Shown here piece by piece: positions 43,315 through 52,973 of a DNA stretch of 64,000 nt; position 1 is the stretch's first letter, and each line of letters begins with the position of its first letter. The stretch spans positions 124,001 to 188,000 of the forward strand of contig OZ242331.1 of NCBI GenBank assembly GCA_965208275.1, written 5' to 3'. A model generated the notes under the pieces. That model made no database searches and was not told the DNA's origin. It was given only the letters and a program-made list of their open reading frames with translations. The stretch is from Bin5 sp022827195. Its GTDB lineage: Bacteria; Chloroflexota; Anaerolineae; Caldilineales; Caldilineaceae. The position numbers and the translations under genes were made by a program.

Positions 43315-45084
43315 TTAGCGATGCCAATCGCCGACGTTCCACATCTGGCTGTCCCAACCATTGATCCAGACACCCTTGAGGGTGTCCAGCTGGGCCGAAA
43401 CTTCGCCGCGGTAGACCAGCGGAATCTGATAGAAGCTCTGAACATTGATGTCATTCAGCTGTTTTACCAGCGCTTCACGCTCCGGGCCGACCGGCGTCTG
43501 CGTTAGTTGCTTGAACAGCGCGTCGAATTCCGAGTTACAGCCGCGGAAGATATTGCCGCCGCCCCAGGAGTTGTCCCGCATCGGAATCTGTTCGCAAATC
43601 CAGTTCGAAAGATGCTGTTGCGGGTCAATCGTGGGACCGGTCGTATACATCTGCAGGTCCGTGTAGAACTTCTGATAGGTGTCGGGGCTGTTGGGATCGC
43701 CGCCGAAGAAAACGCTGGCGTCGTGGTTAATCAACTCGGTCTCAATGCCGATCTGGAGCCACCACTGGCGCAATAGGGCCTGCGTTTTCTGACGTACCGA
43801 ATTGGTAGAGGTCTGGTAGGAGATCTTGAGCGGGATGCCGTTGTACTCGCGGATGCCGTCACCGTCCGAGTCGAGGACGCCGTTTTCGTCCAACAACGCA
43901 TTGGCGCCGTCAATGTCTTGGGTCAGGCAGCCATCGTTTGAATCTGATACGTAATGGAGGGGGGCCGGGATTACGTTGCAGGTTGGCTGACCGGCAAATC
44001 CGTAGAGCTGTTCGGAGATGAGGCTGCGATCGATCGCCATAGACATTGCCTGCGGAATCGGCGGGAATGTCAGGAAGGGATGGGGGTTGTCGCCACCCAT
44101 GTATTCAGAACGATCGTCGCCCAAGTCGGAATGCGGGTTGGTCTGATTGACGAGGACGCGCTCGACATAACCGGCAAAGGCGGAGATCACTGTGCCCAGC
44201 CCGGCAGCTTCCATGTCGCGTAGAATGTCCGGCTCAACCTGCAGGTTCCAGGCATAGTCGGCTTCTCCGGTCTCCAGCACAGCACGGGCTGCCGACGCGG
44301 CATCACCGCCGCCCTTGAAGATCACTGTATCAAAGTAAGCCGGTTCGCCGTGGTAGTGTGGGTTCCGCTCGTAAACAGCGACATCGTTTACCTTGAAGTC
44401 GATGATGCGATACGGACCTGTTCCGAGTGGGGCGGTATTCTCCTCGTTGCAGGTCTGCGCCGCCGCCCCCACACAGTCCCCAAATTGGGCACTGCTGATT
44501 ATCGGCGTATTTGCGCCGACAAAAGCGTTGTAGGGATACGGTGTCGGAGAATCGAATGTAATCTTGATCGTTCGGTCGTCAAGCGCTTCGACACTATCTA
44601 TGCCCAAGAAAGCCTCGCTGGCTGTGCAGCCGGTCTCCTCGTGGCTGCAGTACTCCCACGTAAAGACCACATCGTCGGCGGTCACGCCGCTGCCGTCGGA
44701 CCACAGCAGCCCTTCCTTGAGCGTCCACGTAATTGACATCAGATCTTCCGAGACGCCGCCGTTCTCGATAGTGGGTATTTCCACAGCCAGTCTGGGCACG
44801 ATTGTGCCGTTCGGGTCATAGTTGGCCAGGGGTTCCAGCGTGATCGCGCCGGCGTCCTGGTCCTTTGTGCCGCCTGACAAATACGGTCCGGGCAGAGAGG
44901 CGGCCTGCCAGTAGAGAATGGTCAGAACCTTGCCCTCTTCTTCCATTGCCTCTTCTTCCGCCATCTCTTCATTCGCAGCCATGTCCGCGCCGCCGGTCGG
45001 TGCAGCTGCCGGACAGGCTGCCAGCACGAATGCCATCGCCAGCAAAAGGGCGACGACTCCCAAGGATGAACTGCGCCTCTTCAT
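43315..45084 (-). CDS. Peptide-binding lipoprotein (SBP_bac_5 family)
   Basis: A 589-residue extracellular solute-binding lipoprotein. The signal ends in FVLAAC, giving lipid attachment at Cys24; a Glu/Met-rich linker (EEMAEEEAMEEEG) follows. The SBP_bac_5 core includes PNGTIVPRLAVEIPTI, WTLKEGLLWSDGSGVTADDV, DIDGANALLDE and a C-terminal ending of SFYQIPLVYRG type. It binds peptides or related ligands and delivers them to the permeases immediately downstream. ATG 45084 has AAGGAG six bases upstream and is preferred over the longer frame to 45219. No ATPases are adjacent. Confidence 0.92.
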   Translation of the reverse strand: MKRRSSSLGVVALLLAMAFVLAACPAAAPTGGADMAANEEMAEEEAMEEEGKVLTILYWQAASLPGPYLSGGTKDQDAGAITLEPLANYDPNGTIVPRLAVEIPTIENGGVSEDLMSITWTLKEGLLWSDGSGVTADDVVFTWEYCSHEETGCTASEAFLGIDSVEALDDRTIKITFDSPTPYPYNAFVGANTPIISSAQFGDCVGAAAQTCNEENTAPLGTGPYRIIDFKVNDVAVYERNPHYHGEPAYFDTVIFKGGGDAASAARAVLETGEADYAWNLQVEPDILRDMEAAGLGTVISAFAGYVERVLVNQTNPHSDLGDDRSEYMGGDNPHPFLTFPPIPQAMSMAIDRSLISEQLYGFAGQPTCNVIPAPLHYVSDSNDGCLTQDIDGANALLDENGVLDSDGDGIREYNGIPLKISYQTSTNSVRQKTQALLRQWWLQIGIETELINHDASVFFGGDPNSPDTYQKFYTDLQMYTTGPTIDPQQHLSNWICEQIPMRDNSWGGGNIFRGCNSEFDALFKQLTQTPVGPEREALVKQLNDINVQSFYQIPLVYRGEVSAQLDTLKGVWINGWDSQMWNVGDWHR

Positions 45085-45255
45085 TTGTATCTCCTTTTCA
45101 CTCATGCGGGTTTGGTTTCGTTGTATTGTGTTCGCAGCACGGTTAGAGTGGAATCGCTTCACTGGGTATCTGGCGGTTTTGCACATGCAGAGGTGCCCGT
45201 GTTCGAATCCCAGGCACAAAACAGGGAAGTTGAACGGTCAGACTCGGTCGATAAA

Positions 45256-45276
45256 GCCCCGCAAGATGGCGGGAGC
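45256..45276 (-). terminator. Likely terminator after the helicase-associated gene
   Basis: On the minus strand TCCCGC, a 6-base loop and GCGGGG form a 6-pair stem (one G-T pair), followed by CTTTAT. It lies about 80 bases beyond the stop codon of the gene at 45357. Confidence 0.45.
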
Positions 45277-45356
45277 TTGTGACGGTACGATCTGTTCTAT
45301 CCTACCACCCCCTTCCAATCGAATCCAACCCGTTCCATTTGCCACTGGATTTCGTC

Positions 45357-46919
45357 CTAAGCCGTGGTCGCAAGCTGTTCGCCGAACCGTTTCAGACCGG
45401 CCGTAACACGCTCCGGGACATTTCGGGATCGGGCTATGAGAAATGTCAGTATGCGGTCGGGCGGGACCCCTTCGTCGGCGGCCCTTTTGAGGCTGCGCTG
45501 GTTGATCTGGTAGACGAAAAGCGGGTAACTGGCTTGCCAGCTGCAGAAGCGCTCGACCCGAAAACGGTCCATCAGGGGGGTGCCCGGTGCAAGCTGGACC
45601 GTGTAATCGTCCGCGATATCGATGGGAGGCCGTCCGGCCTCTTCCGGCAACTCGCTCTCCTGGCCCAGCCAACGGGCGCCCAAGTCGCTGAGCGCCAAGA
45701 GCAGGTCATCACCGGCAGAAGGCTCGGCCAGCTCGACCGCTGTAAGCCAGTAGAGCGGCCCGTTCAGAAGAAAGCGTAGCAGTGCGCCTTCAACCCGTTC
45801 CCAGTGGTCGAAACCGCGCAGGACTTCGTTCGAGAATTCGTCCCGTATCGGCCAGCTGTCGTAGTCGCCCGTCGGGCGCTGGAAATCAGGTTGGGTCTCC
45901 TTGATTGCCTGGATGACATCCGTCAGACTGTACCATGCGCCGGACTGCAGGCCGCCCAGAAGCTGAAGGACGGCTTCACGCGCCTGAATTGGGTTGTTTC
46001 GCCAATTGGCTGCGGAACAGTCCAGCCCCGGCGTTCGCTCCAGATCGTTCCACTCGGGCGAGGTGCGCCATGCCTCCCAAAGCGAGAATCGCTGCTCCGA
46101 CCGTGTCTGTTCCAAGAATGCGTGAACTCGATTTCCGGTCAGGCGCACGCTGTCATCGTCGGCGCGGCGCAGCCAGCCCAGGCGCTTCGCCGCGTGCAAC
46201 AGCAGCGCTAGGCGCAGTTCAGCCATGTTCGTGGAATCATCGGGCGTCGCCAGCGGAGAGACAAAACCGTGGGCGGAACAGAGCCGCGCCATCAGCCGGT
46301 CTACGTCGTCCGTGTCCGGCGCGCCGTTGCTCTGCAAGCGCAGCCCTTCGGTATGCAGAAAGCCCAGCAAAGTGCCGGCGTCTTCGAGAAGGGCGTCATC
46401 CAGGAGCAGCATTCTCGAGGCCGGTGGCGGCGGCACCGACGTTGCGGCCAGCCCCTGTGCGCCGCCAGCCGGTTTTGGCTGCGGCAGCCAGGGCAGAACG
46501 TCGCTGGGGATATAGATGACCGTGTGAGCGCCCTGGCCCGCGCCCTTGAATCCGCGCCCTATTAGCCCATAGTAGTAGAGCAATTCGGCCACGCTCTCCG
46601 GCGTATGCCATGGCTGTTCCCGTTCCAGTTTGGCCGGACCCATCTTGCGAATGCCGCCGAATTCGCGGCTGAACTTGGCTTCCCTCAACTCGCCGCCCTT
46701 CGCCAGCAACAGGTCCAACGCCGACCTGGCATCGGGTGAAGAATCGGTTATCTCCTGCAAAGCCATCAGGACCGAAGTGGGGTCGGTGATCTGTCCGACC
46801 AGGCTATCGATCACCTCCCTTTTGTTCTTCTCTCCGTTCAGGAAGGCGCCGCGCAGTTCTGCAATTACATGCAGAAGGATCTCCGGGTATTCGGCGATCA
46901 TCTGGCTGGTTTGCGGCAT
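45357..46919 (-). CDS. Orphan helicase-associated domain protein
   Basis: A 520-residue protein resembling the helicase-associated (XPB-DRD/Helicase_C_3-like) proteins of Chloroflexota. The C-terminus carries the pattern FRVERFCSWQASYPLFVYQI and SLKRAADEGVPPDRILTFLI, seen in the damage-recognition part of XPB helicases, while the centre has winged-helix-like stretches. No helicase motors (Walker A, DExx) exist in the protein, so it is not itself a helicase. ATG 46919 with AGGAAG upstream is preferred to the longer frame to 47039, whose N-terminus looks non-conserved. It may load on DNA repair or transcription complexes (inference). Confidence 0.7.
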   Translation of the reverse strand: MPQTSQMIAEYPEILLHVIAELRGAFLNGEKNKREVIDSLVGQITDPTSVLMALQEITDSSPDARSALDLLLAKGGELREAKFSREFGGIRKMGPAKLEREQPWHTPESVAELLYYYGLIGRGFKGAGQGAHTVIYIPSDVLPWLPQPKPAGGAQGLAATSVPPPPASRMLLLDDALLEDAGTLLGFLHTEGLRLQSNGAPDTDDVDRLMARLCSAHGFVSPLATPDDSTNMAELRLALLLHAAKRLGWLRRADDDSVRLTGNRVHAFLEQTRSEQRFSLWEAWRTSPEWNDLERTPGLDCSAANWRNNPIQAREAVLQLLGGLQSGAWYSLTDVIQAIKETQPDFQRPTGDYDSWPIRDEFSNEVLRGFDHWERVEGALLRFLLNGPLYWLTAVELAEPSAGDDLLLALSDLGARWLGQESELPEEAGRPPIDIADDYTVQLAPGTPLMDRFRVERFCSWQASYPLFVYQINQRSLKRAADEGVPPDRILTFLIARSRNVPERVTAGLKRFGEQLATTA

Positions 46920-47199
46920 TTCTGCTTCCTGCAAGTCCCTCGGGTCCACTTTCAGGTCGGCGCCTGCTCTCTGGCCCGTCCCAGGACGTTCGGCCCTGGT
47001 CAGCCTTGAAGTTCCTTCAACACTTGCCGATAAAGGCAACCATGTGAGAAAATAGTGGGAGAAGAAAAGATGAGACGGGCTTTCCGACCGTCACCCTCCC
47101 GCAGCGCCCGACAGGCCTGAGCCGCACCCCGCCCGCAAGCAACCGTGCGGCACGTAAAATGTTAGGAGGCGGTCAGTCAGTGACTGGAGGTCTGCAGAA

Positions 47200-47571
47200 A
47201 TGACCCGAAATCCATCCTTTGCATCCCAAAGCGGCGGCTGGCGCTTTAGCGATATTCTACGTGATTTTGCTGTTGTCTGGCAACTGATGGGCGATCCACA
47301 AGTGCCGGTCCTGCTAAGACTCGGACTGCCCGTCTTTGCGATTCTCTACCTCATTTCGCCGATTGACCTCTTGGTGGGGCCTGTCGACGATATCGCCGTC
47401 ATTCTCCTGGCCAGCCGCGTCTTTGTTCAACTGGCGCCCCATGCAGCAGTGAGACGCGCCCTGATCAGGTTGGGAAGAATCCCGCCGGACGAGCCTGACC
47501 GAGAGGTTTGGGATATCTGGGATGAGGACGACAAGACAATCCCAGGAGAGTGGCGCACAATAGACGACTAG
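47200..47571 (+). CDS. YkvA-like DUF1232 membrane protein
   Basis: A 123-residue protein with the DUF1232 motif: YLISPIDLLVGPVDDIAVIL, spanning a membrane-inserted helix pair. GGAGG lies 9 bases before the start and overlaps the palindrome CAGTCA-G-TGACTG (47174-47186). The family is widespread and of unknown function. It is followed, with 27 bases between, by an M20 peptidase gene on the same strand. Confidence 0.85.
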   Translation: MTRNPSFASQSGGWRFSDILRDFAVVWQLMGDPQVPVLLRLGLPVFAILYLISPIDLLVGPVDDIAVILLASRVFVQLAPHAAVRRALIRLGRIPPDEPDREVWDIWDEDDKTIPGEWRTIDD

Positions 47572-47598
47572 CGTTTGCCCCGCGCCCACACCACGCCC

Positions 47599-48774
47599 AT
47601 GCCGAAAACCCTAGAAGAACGGATCGTGCGCGCTGTCGACCGCCAGCGGTTGACCGACACTGCCTTGGCCCTGATCGAAGTGCCGAGCCCGACCCGCAGC
47701 GCTGGCGACGCCGCAGATCTCCTCGCCGCCATGCTGGCCGCCGACGGCTTTTCCGTTCAGCGGCAAGACGCCGGCTGGGCGCAAGCTCCTGTCGTCGCCG
47801 CGTCGCTTGAGACTGGAAGGCCCGGGCCCACTCTCCAATTCGACGGCCATCTCGACACCGTGCATCTTCCATTTGTGCCGCCGCGTCTGGAGGATGGAAT
47901 CATCTATGGCTCCAGTGCCGCTGACATGAAGGGCGGCATCGCGGCCTCCCTCGAGGCATTGCGCATTCTTCGCACGCTGGACGCGCTTCCCGCCGGCCGC
48001 GTGCTCTTCACCGCGCATGATCACCACGAAGGACCTTGGGGAGACGGCCGGCAGGTGCGCGCCATGATTCGCGAGGGCATTGTCGGCGACGCGGTACTGC
48101 TGCCCGAATACCTGAGCGAAACGTTGCCGGTGGCCGGCCGCGGCGTGGCGATTTTCAAGGTCACAATTCGCCGCGAAGGCGTGCCCGTGCATGAAGTGCT
48201 TCGTCCGCCGGGACTGCCCGATGTGGTCGGCACCGGCGCGTTGCTGGTGACCCGCCTCCATACCTGGCACGAGCAGTTGAAGCGCAACAGCCATCCGCAT
48301 GCCGGAAGCGACTCCGCCTTCGTCGGCAGCGTACGGACCGGCGAAATCTATAACCAATCACCCACCGAATGTGTTGTTGAGGGCACGCGTCGCTGGACAA
48401 CACCGGGGAGCGGCGCCGCAGTCAAGGACGAATTCGAGCAGATCCTGGCCGATCTCGCGAGCGAAACCGGCACCGAATTTGAACTTGAATTCGTCGAACA
48501 GGGCGAGGCCTACCGCATCGATCCCGACGGCCCGTTTGTGCATGCCTTCCAGCAGGCATACACAGCCCTTTCTGGCTCACCATTGCCTGTCGGCGCCAAA
48601 CCTTTCGTCGACGACGGCAACATCTACGCCTCTGTCGCCGGCATACCCGCGCTGACCCACGGACCCGCGGCCACAGGCGCGCATACGCTCAACGAAGCCG
48701 TGCCGGTTGAAGAACTGATGCGCGTCGCATCTCTCTACGCCCTCACTGCTGTCGAATTCTGCGGAGGCGCATAG
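47599..48774 (+). CDS. M20 family metallopeptidase (ArgE/DapE type)
   Basis: A 391-residue dinuclear zinc peptidase or deacylase. Metal ligands follow the M20 pattern: LQFDGHLDTVHLP, AADMKGG, the Glu pair around HDHHEGPWGDGR, and the terminal HGPAATGAHTLNEAVPVEEL. The length fits ArgE/DapE/CPG2-like enzymes that remove acyl groups from amino acids or split dipeptides. ATG 47599 is chosen over the TTG at 47575. No amino-acid biosynthesis genes are adjacent, so catabolic peptide or N-acyl-amino-acid breakdown is more likely. Confidence 0.9.
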   Translation: MPKTLEERIVRAVDRQRLTDTALALIEVPSPTRSAGDAADLLAAMLAADGFSVQRQDAGWAQAPVVAASLETGRPGPTLQFDGHLDTVHLPFVPPRLEDGIIYGSSAADMKGGIAASLEALRILRTLDALPAGRVLFTAHDHHEGPWGDGRQVRAMIREGIVGDAVLLPEYLSETLPVAGRGVAIFKVTIRREGVPVHEVLRPPGLPDVVGTGALLVTRLHTWHEQLKRNSHPHAGSDSAFVGSVRTGEIYNQSPTECVVEGTRRWTTPGSGAAVKDEFEQILADLASETGTEFELEFVEQGEAYRIDPDGPFVHAFQQAYTALSGSPLPVGAKPFVDDGNIYASVAGIPALTHGPAATGAHTLNEAVPVEELMRVASLYALTAVEFCGGA

Positions 48775-48818
48775 CCCGCTACCGCGATGGCGCAAACCAC
48801 TCTCTCGATAGACGGCCT

Positions 48819-49697
48819 TCAGTCCAATTCGTTTCGGCGCGGGATCGACGCCGCCGCGCCCGGCCTGCTGACACAGAGCGCGGCCGCCCTGGTTGCCGCT
48901 TCTACTGCCTGCGCGGCCGGTTGGCCGGCCACCAGATTTGCCAGAAAGTAGCCGATGAAGGTGTCGCCTGCCGCGGTCGTATCCACCGCCTCGACCGCTT
49001 GCGCGGGCGTTCTGATCCGCTCCTCGCCGCTCGCAAAGAGCGAACCCTCTCCGCCCAGTGTCAGAAGAATTGCGGCGTCGGGATAGCGGACCCGCAGTCT
49101 ATCCACGATCGAGGCGGGCGGCGCCTTCTCGATTCCGGCCAGCGCCGCTCCTTCTGTCTCGTTTACAACAAATAGCGAGACGCCTTCCAACGGGTAATCG
49201 AGCACCTCCGGCGTCATAGGCGCAGGATTGAATGCGACGGTCAACTGTCGTGCCGAAGCTTCGCGCAAAATTGCCGGCAGTGAACTGATTTCGTTCTGGA
49301 GCAGAAGCCAGTCGCCCTCACCGAATTGAGAAAGGACGTAGTGGGCGTCATCGGGGGTCACCGTCAGGTTGGCTCCGCCGAAAAGAAGGATTGAGTTTTC
49401 GCCCGCGGGGTCCACCTGAATAATCGCGTGTCCTGTCGGCTCGTTGTCGAGACCGACGTGCGATACGTCCACGCCTTCGGCGGCGATGGCATCCCGCAGC
49501 CAGAGACCCTCGGGGCCAATGCGCCCCGCGTGAAAGACCTTCGCTCCGGCGCGAGCGAGGGCAACCGATTGGTTGGCCCCTTTGCCCCCCTGAAAGCGAC
49601 GATAGTCAGTGCTGGGCAGCGTTTCACCCGGCCGTACGAGATGCTCCACCTTGTAGACGTGGTCGATATTAAGAGAGCCGAATACGAGAATGGACAT
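48819..49697 (-). CDS. rbsK: Ribokinase-like PfkB carbohydrate kinase
   Basis: A 292-residue PfkB kinase phosphorylating ribose or a related sugar or nucleoside. N-terminal ILVFGSLNIDHVYKVEHLVR, FQGGKGANQSVALARAGAK (the substrate-binding GGK) and the C-terminal VEAVDTTAAGDTFIG with catalytic Asp. The open frame extends to 49811 but ATG 49697 gives the normal ribokinase start. Convergent with the M20 gene and divergent from adenine deaminase, which shares nucleoside salvage themes. Confidence 0.88.
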   Translation of the reverse strand: MSILVFGSLNIDHVYKVEHLVRPGETLPSTDYRRFQGGKGANQSVALARAGAKVFHAGRIGPEGLWLRDAIAAEGVDVSHVGLDNEPTGHAIIQVDPAGENSILLFGGANLTVTPDDAHYVLSQFGEGDWLLLQNEISSLPAILREASARQLTVAFNPAPMTPEVLDYPLEGVSLFVVNETEGAALAGIEKAPPASIVDRLRVRYPDAAILLTLGGEGSLFASGEERIRTPAQAVEAVDTTAAGDTFIGYFLANLVAGQPAAQAVEAATRAAALCVSRPGAAASIPRRNELD

Positions 49698-49736
49698 GGC
49701 TGAACAAAAAGATGGATAGCCTTCGCCGGCAGCTGC

Positions 49737-49764
49737 ATTGTAACACCCCAAGATCGGGCACCAA
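49737..49764 (-). promoter_or_regulatory. Promoter for the ribokinase gene
   Basis: On the minus strand TTGGTG (49764-49759) and TACAAT (49742-49737) are 16 bases apart; the start codon lies 40 bases downstream. Confidence 0.5.
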
Positions 49765-49793
49765 AAGGAAACCTTCATCCCCGTTCCATGTGC

Positions 49794-49799
49794 TATAAT
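49794..49799 (+). promoter_or_regulatory. ade: Extended -10 promoter for adenine deaminase
   Basis: A TATAAT box at 49794-49799 is preceded by TGC, giving an extended -10 element; the -35 region is poor. The deaminase start is 84 bases downstream. Confidence 0.55.
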
Positions 49800-49882
49800 G
49801 CCCGGAACCATCTGCTTGAGGCTCGCGCCGGGCCGATTGTGTCCGCCGCTGATTGCTTCGCGGATGTTCGAAGGAGCGGACT

Positions 49883-51604
49883 GTGTCCACTACTGCACTG
49901 CTCGCTGCCGCGCGCTGCGAACAACCAGCCGATCTGCTGCTGCGCAATGCACGCGCAGTGAACGTCTTTTCGGGCGAGATCGAGGAGACGGACGTCGCAC
50001 TCCACCAGGGGCGTATCGCCGGCGTCGGTACGGGCTACACAGCCGCGCAAACAGTCGATCTGCACGGGGCATATCTGGCGCCGGGCCTGATCGACGCCCA
50101 CGTACACATCGAGAGCAGCCTCTGCCTGCCGGGCCAGTTCGCCGCCGCCGTTGTGCCCCGGGGCGTGACGACCGCGGTCATTGATCCGCACGAGATCGCC
50201 AATGTGGCCGGCATCGAGGGCGTGCGCTTTATGGCGGATTGCAGCCGCGGTCTGCCGCTACAGGTAGTGGTCATGGCCCCGTCGGCCGTGCCCGCAACGC
50301 ATATGGAGACGAGCGGCGCTGCTCTTCCGGCGGAGGAGCTGGCCGCCCTGCTGGCGGAGGGAACCGTCCATGGACTTGCCGAGCTGATGAACTTTCCCGG
50401 CACAGTTCAAGGCGATCCCGCCGTGCTGTCCAAGATAGCCGCCTTCGCCGGTCGACCCGTTGACGGCCACGCACCCGAGTTGACAGGCCAAGCACTCAAC
50501 GCCTACGCCGCCGCCGGCGCCGGCAGCGATCACGAATGCGCGACCGTTGCCGAGGCCGCCGAGAAACTTGCTCGCGGCTTTTACATCCTGATGCGGGAGG
50601 GAACCAATACCCGTAACCTGCACACATTGCTGCCGCTGGTCAACGAGCGCAACAACCGTCGCATCTGCTTCTGCACCGACGACCGCATCCCCGGCGACCT
50701 GTTGACGCAGGGCAGTATCGACTACATGCTGCGGGAGGCGATCGCTTTCGGCATCGAACCGGTTACCGCGTTCCGCATGGCCGCCCTCAACGCGGCCGAG
50801 TGGTTCGGATTGCACGATCGCGGCGCAATCGCGCCCGGACGGCGCGCTGACCTCTGGGTCTTCGATGATCTTCAAGCGCCGGTTGCGCGCCAGGTCTACG
50901 CCGCAGGGCGGCTTTGTGCAGTGGACGGCCGCATGCTCGATGAAACCGTCCTGACCCGGCATGAGCTGCCGACATCCGTCGCTTCATCCTTCAATCTGGC
51001 CTGGGACGCCTTCGATCTGCGTATCCCCGCGGCCGGCGCACGCGTGCGCGTCATCGTTTCGCTGGAGGACCAGGTGTTGACCGGAGAGCGCGTCCTCGAC
51101 GCCCGCATCGAAGACGGGCAGGCCGTCGCAGATCCTGCACGCGACATCCTCAAGATTGCCGTTATCGACCGCCACGAGGCGAGCGGATCGATGGGATTGG
51201 GATTCATCCAAGGTTTCGGCCTGCAGCGCGGGGCCATCGCCGGGACCGTCGCCCACGACCACCACAACCTGGTCGTGATCGGCGCCGACGACGCCTCGAT
51301 GACCACCGCGGCGAGGGCGGTCGCCGGCATGGGCGGTGGCCTCGCCATCGCCGCGGGTGCCGGTGTACTGGCGACCCTGCCGCTGCCGGTGGCCGGCCTG
51401 ATGAGCGACCAGCCGCTGGACAAGGTCCGCACCCAGTACGAAACGCTGCTCGACGCCGCGCATGAGTTCGGCTCTCGCTTCCACGACCCCTTCATGGCGA
51501 TGAGTTTCATGGGGCTCGAGGTGATCCCGAAGCTGAAACTGACCGACCAGGGTCTCGTCGACGTCGAGGCGTTCGACTTTGTCGACCTGTTCGTTGAAGA
51601 GTAG
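49883..51604 (+). CDS. ade: Adenine deaminase
   Basis: A 573-residue enzyme converting adenine to hypoxanthine in purine salvage or breakdown. Metal ligands and signature: LIDAHVHIESSLCLPGQF, IDPHEIANV, and the GRRADLWVFDDL N-terminal-type motif, with CTDDR and the C-terminal SASG-like AHDHHNLVVIG segment typical of Ade. Length matches the family. GTG 49883 with AAGGAG six bases upstream is preferred over the TTG start at 49853. Confidence 0.95.
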   Translation: MSTTALLAAARCEQPADLLLRNARAVNVFSGEIEETDVALHQGRIAGVGTGYTAAQTVDLHGAYLAPGLIDAHVHIESSLCLPGQFAAAVVPRGVTTAVIDPHEIANVAGIEGVRFMADCSRGLPLQVVVMAPSAVPATHMETSGAALPAEELAALLAEGTVHGLAELMNFPGTVQGDPAVLSKIAAFAGRPVDGHAPELTGQALNAYAAAGAGSDHECATVAEAAEKLARGFYILMREGTNTRNLHTLLPLVNERNNRRICFCTDDRIPGDLLTQGSIDYMLREAIAFGIEPVTAFRMAALNAAEWFGLHDRGAIAPGRRADLWVFDDLQAPVARQVYAAGRLCAVDGRMLDETVLTRHELPTSVASSFNLAWDAFDLRIPAAGARVRVIVSLEDQVLTGERVLDARIEDGQAVADPARDILKIAVIDRHEASGSMGLGFIQGFGLQRGAIAGTVAHDHHNLVVIGADDASMTTAARAVAGMGGGLAIAAGAGVLATLPLPVAGLMSDQPLDKVRTQYETLLDAAHEFGSRFHDPFMAMSFMGLEVIPKLKLTDQGLVDVEAFDFVDLFVEE

Positions 51605-51638
51605 AAGGCACAGATCATACTGATTGAGGCACTGGACA

Positions 51639-52832
51639 ATGTTTGAGACGATTAAGCCCGCGCCGCCCGATGCGATCCTGGGACTGACCGAGGCGTTTCA
51701 GAAAGACCCGAACCCGCGCAAGATAAACTTGGGCGTAGGCGTTTACAAGGACGGGCGCGGTCAGACTCCCGTCCTGGCCTCGGTCAAGGAGGCCGAGAAG
51801 CGTCTGCTCAGCAGCGAGGCGACAAAGAGCTATCTTCCGATCGACGGGCTGGCCGCCTACGCGACCGCCTGCCAGGAACTTGCCTTTGGCGGCGATCACC
51901 CGATTGTCAGGGAAGCGCGCGCGGCCACGGTTCAGACGCCCGGCGGCACCGGCGCGCTGCGGGTGGCCGCCGACTTCGTTCGCCGCATCTCGCCCCAGGC
52001 CACGGTCTGGCTCAGCGACCCGACCTGGCCCAATCATCCCAACGTTTTCGGCTCGGCGGCACTCAATGTGGCCTCCTATCCCTACTTTGACTCGGCCGGC
52101 AACCGTGTTGCTTTTGACAGCATGATGGCCGCGCTTGAGGAGATCCCCGCCGGAGACGTCCTCCTTGTGCACGGCTGCTGCCACAACCCCACCGGCGCTG
52201 ATCTCTCGTCTGAGCAGTGGCAGACCGTGGCTGCCCTCTGCGCCGGGCGCGGCATTCTGCCGTTGCTGGACTTCGCCTACCAGGGCTTTGGCAACGGGTT
52301 GGAGGAGGACGCGATCGGCGTTCGCATCGTCGCCGACCACTGCGAGGAGTTCCTGGTGGCCGGTTCCTTTTCCAAGAATTTTGGCCTCTACAACGAGCGG
52401 GTTGGGGCATTGACGCTCGTTGCTGCAGGCGCAGACGCGGCCGCCGCGGCCCAGAGCCATCTCAAGATCTGCGTGCGTACCAACTATTCCAACCCGCCGG
52501 CCCATGGCGGCCAGATCGTCGCGGCCATCCTGGGAGACCCGGAACTGCGGCAGACATGGGAAGTCGAGCTGGCAGAGATGCGCGACCGCATTAACGCGAT
52601 GCGCCATCTCTTCGTCGAGACGTTGGACGAGCAGGGCGTGGCGCGTGATTTCTCCTTCATCGCCCAGCAACGGGGCATGTTCAGCTTCAGCGGTCTGACG
52701 CCGGCGCAGGTGCAGGCCCTGCGCGAGCGCCACTCGATCTATGCAGTCGGTTCCGGGCGCATCAACGTCGCCGGGATGACCGAGGCCAATATGGAATATC
52801 TCTGTGCCGCTATCGCGGACGTGCTGAACTGA
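51639..52832 (+). CDS. Aromatic/aspartate aminotransferase, class I
   Basis: A 397-residue PLP enzyme of the AspC/TyrB subgroup. The N-terminal ILGLTEAFQKDPNPRKINLG, the middle CCHNPTGADLS, the Schiff-base Lys in AGSFSKNFGLYNERVG and RTNYSNPPAHGG are all typical. It exchanges amino groups between aspartate or aromatic amino acids and 2-oxoglutarate. It starts 34 bases after the adenine deaminase stop and so may share its transcript; nitrogen released in purine breakdown could be redistributed (inference). Confidence 0.92.
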   Translation: MFETIKPAPPDAILGLTEAFQKDPNPRKINLGVGVYKDGRGQTPVLASVKEAEKRLLSSEATKSYLPIDGLAAYATACQELAFGGDHPIVREARAATVQTPGGTGALRVAADFVRRISPQATVWLSDPTWPNHPNVFGSAALNVASYPYFDSAGNRVAFDSMMAALEEIPAGDVLLVHGCCHNPTGADLSSEQWQTVAALCAGRGILPLLDFAYQGFGNGLEEDAIGVRIVADHCEEFLVAGSFSKNFGLYNERVGALTLVAAGADAAAAAQSHLKICVRTNYSNPPAHGGQIVAAILGDPELRQTWEVELAEMRDRINAMRHLFVETLDEQGVARDFSFIAQQRGMFSFSGLTPAQVQALRERHSIYAVGSGRINVAGMTEANMEYLCAAIADVLN

Positions 52833-52973
52833 GGCAAGTCCCGACGCTCGCAAGCAGGTGGCCCTTAATGCAGCTGCCGCTTTCACGCCAGGAACTGTTA
52901 TCGTGTTCGATTTCGCTATCTCACAACTAGATTTGTCAACTGAAAATCCTGGATACCAGGGAGGCAGTTCCCG

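Noticed and set aside
45191..45217. tRNA-like T-arm (GTTCGAATCC) upstream of the binding-protein gene
   Set aside because: The stem pairs poorly and no acceptor, D or anticodon arm could be assembled in the flanking 70 bases.
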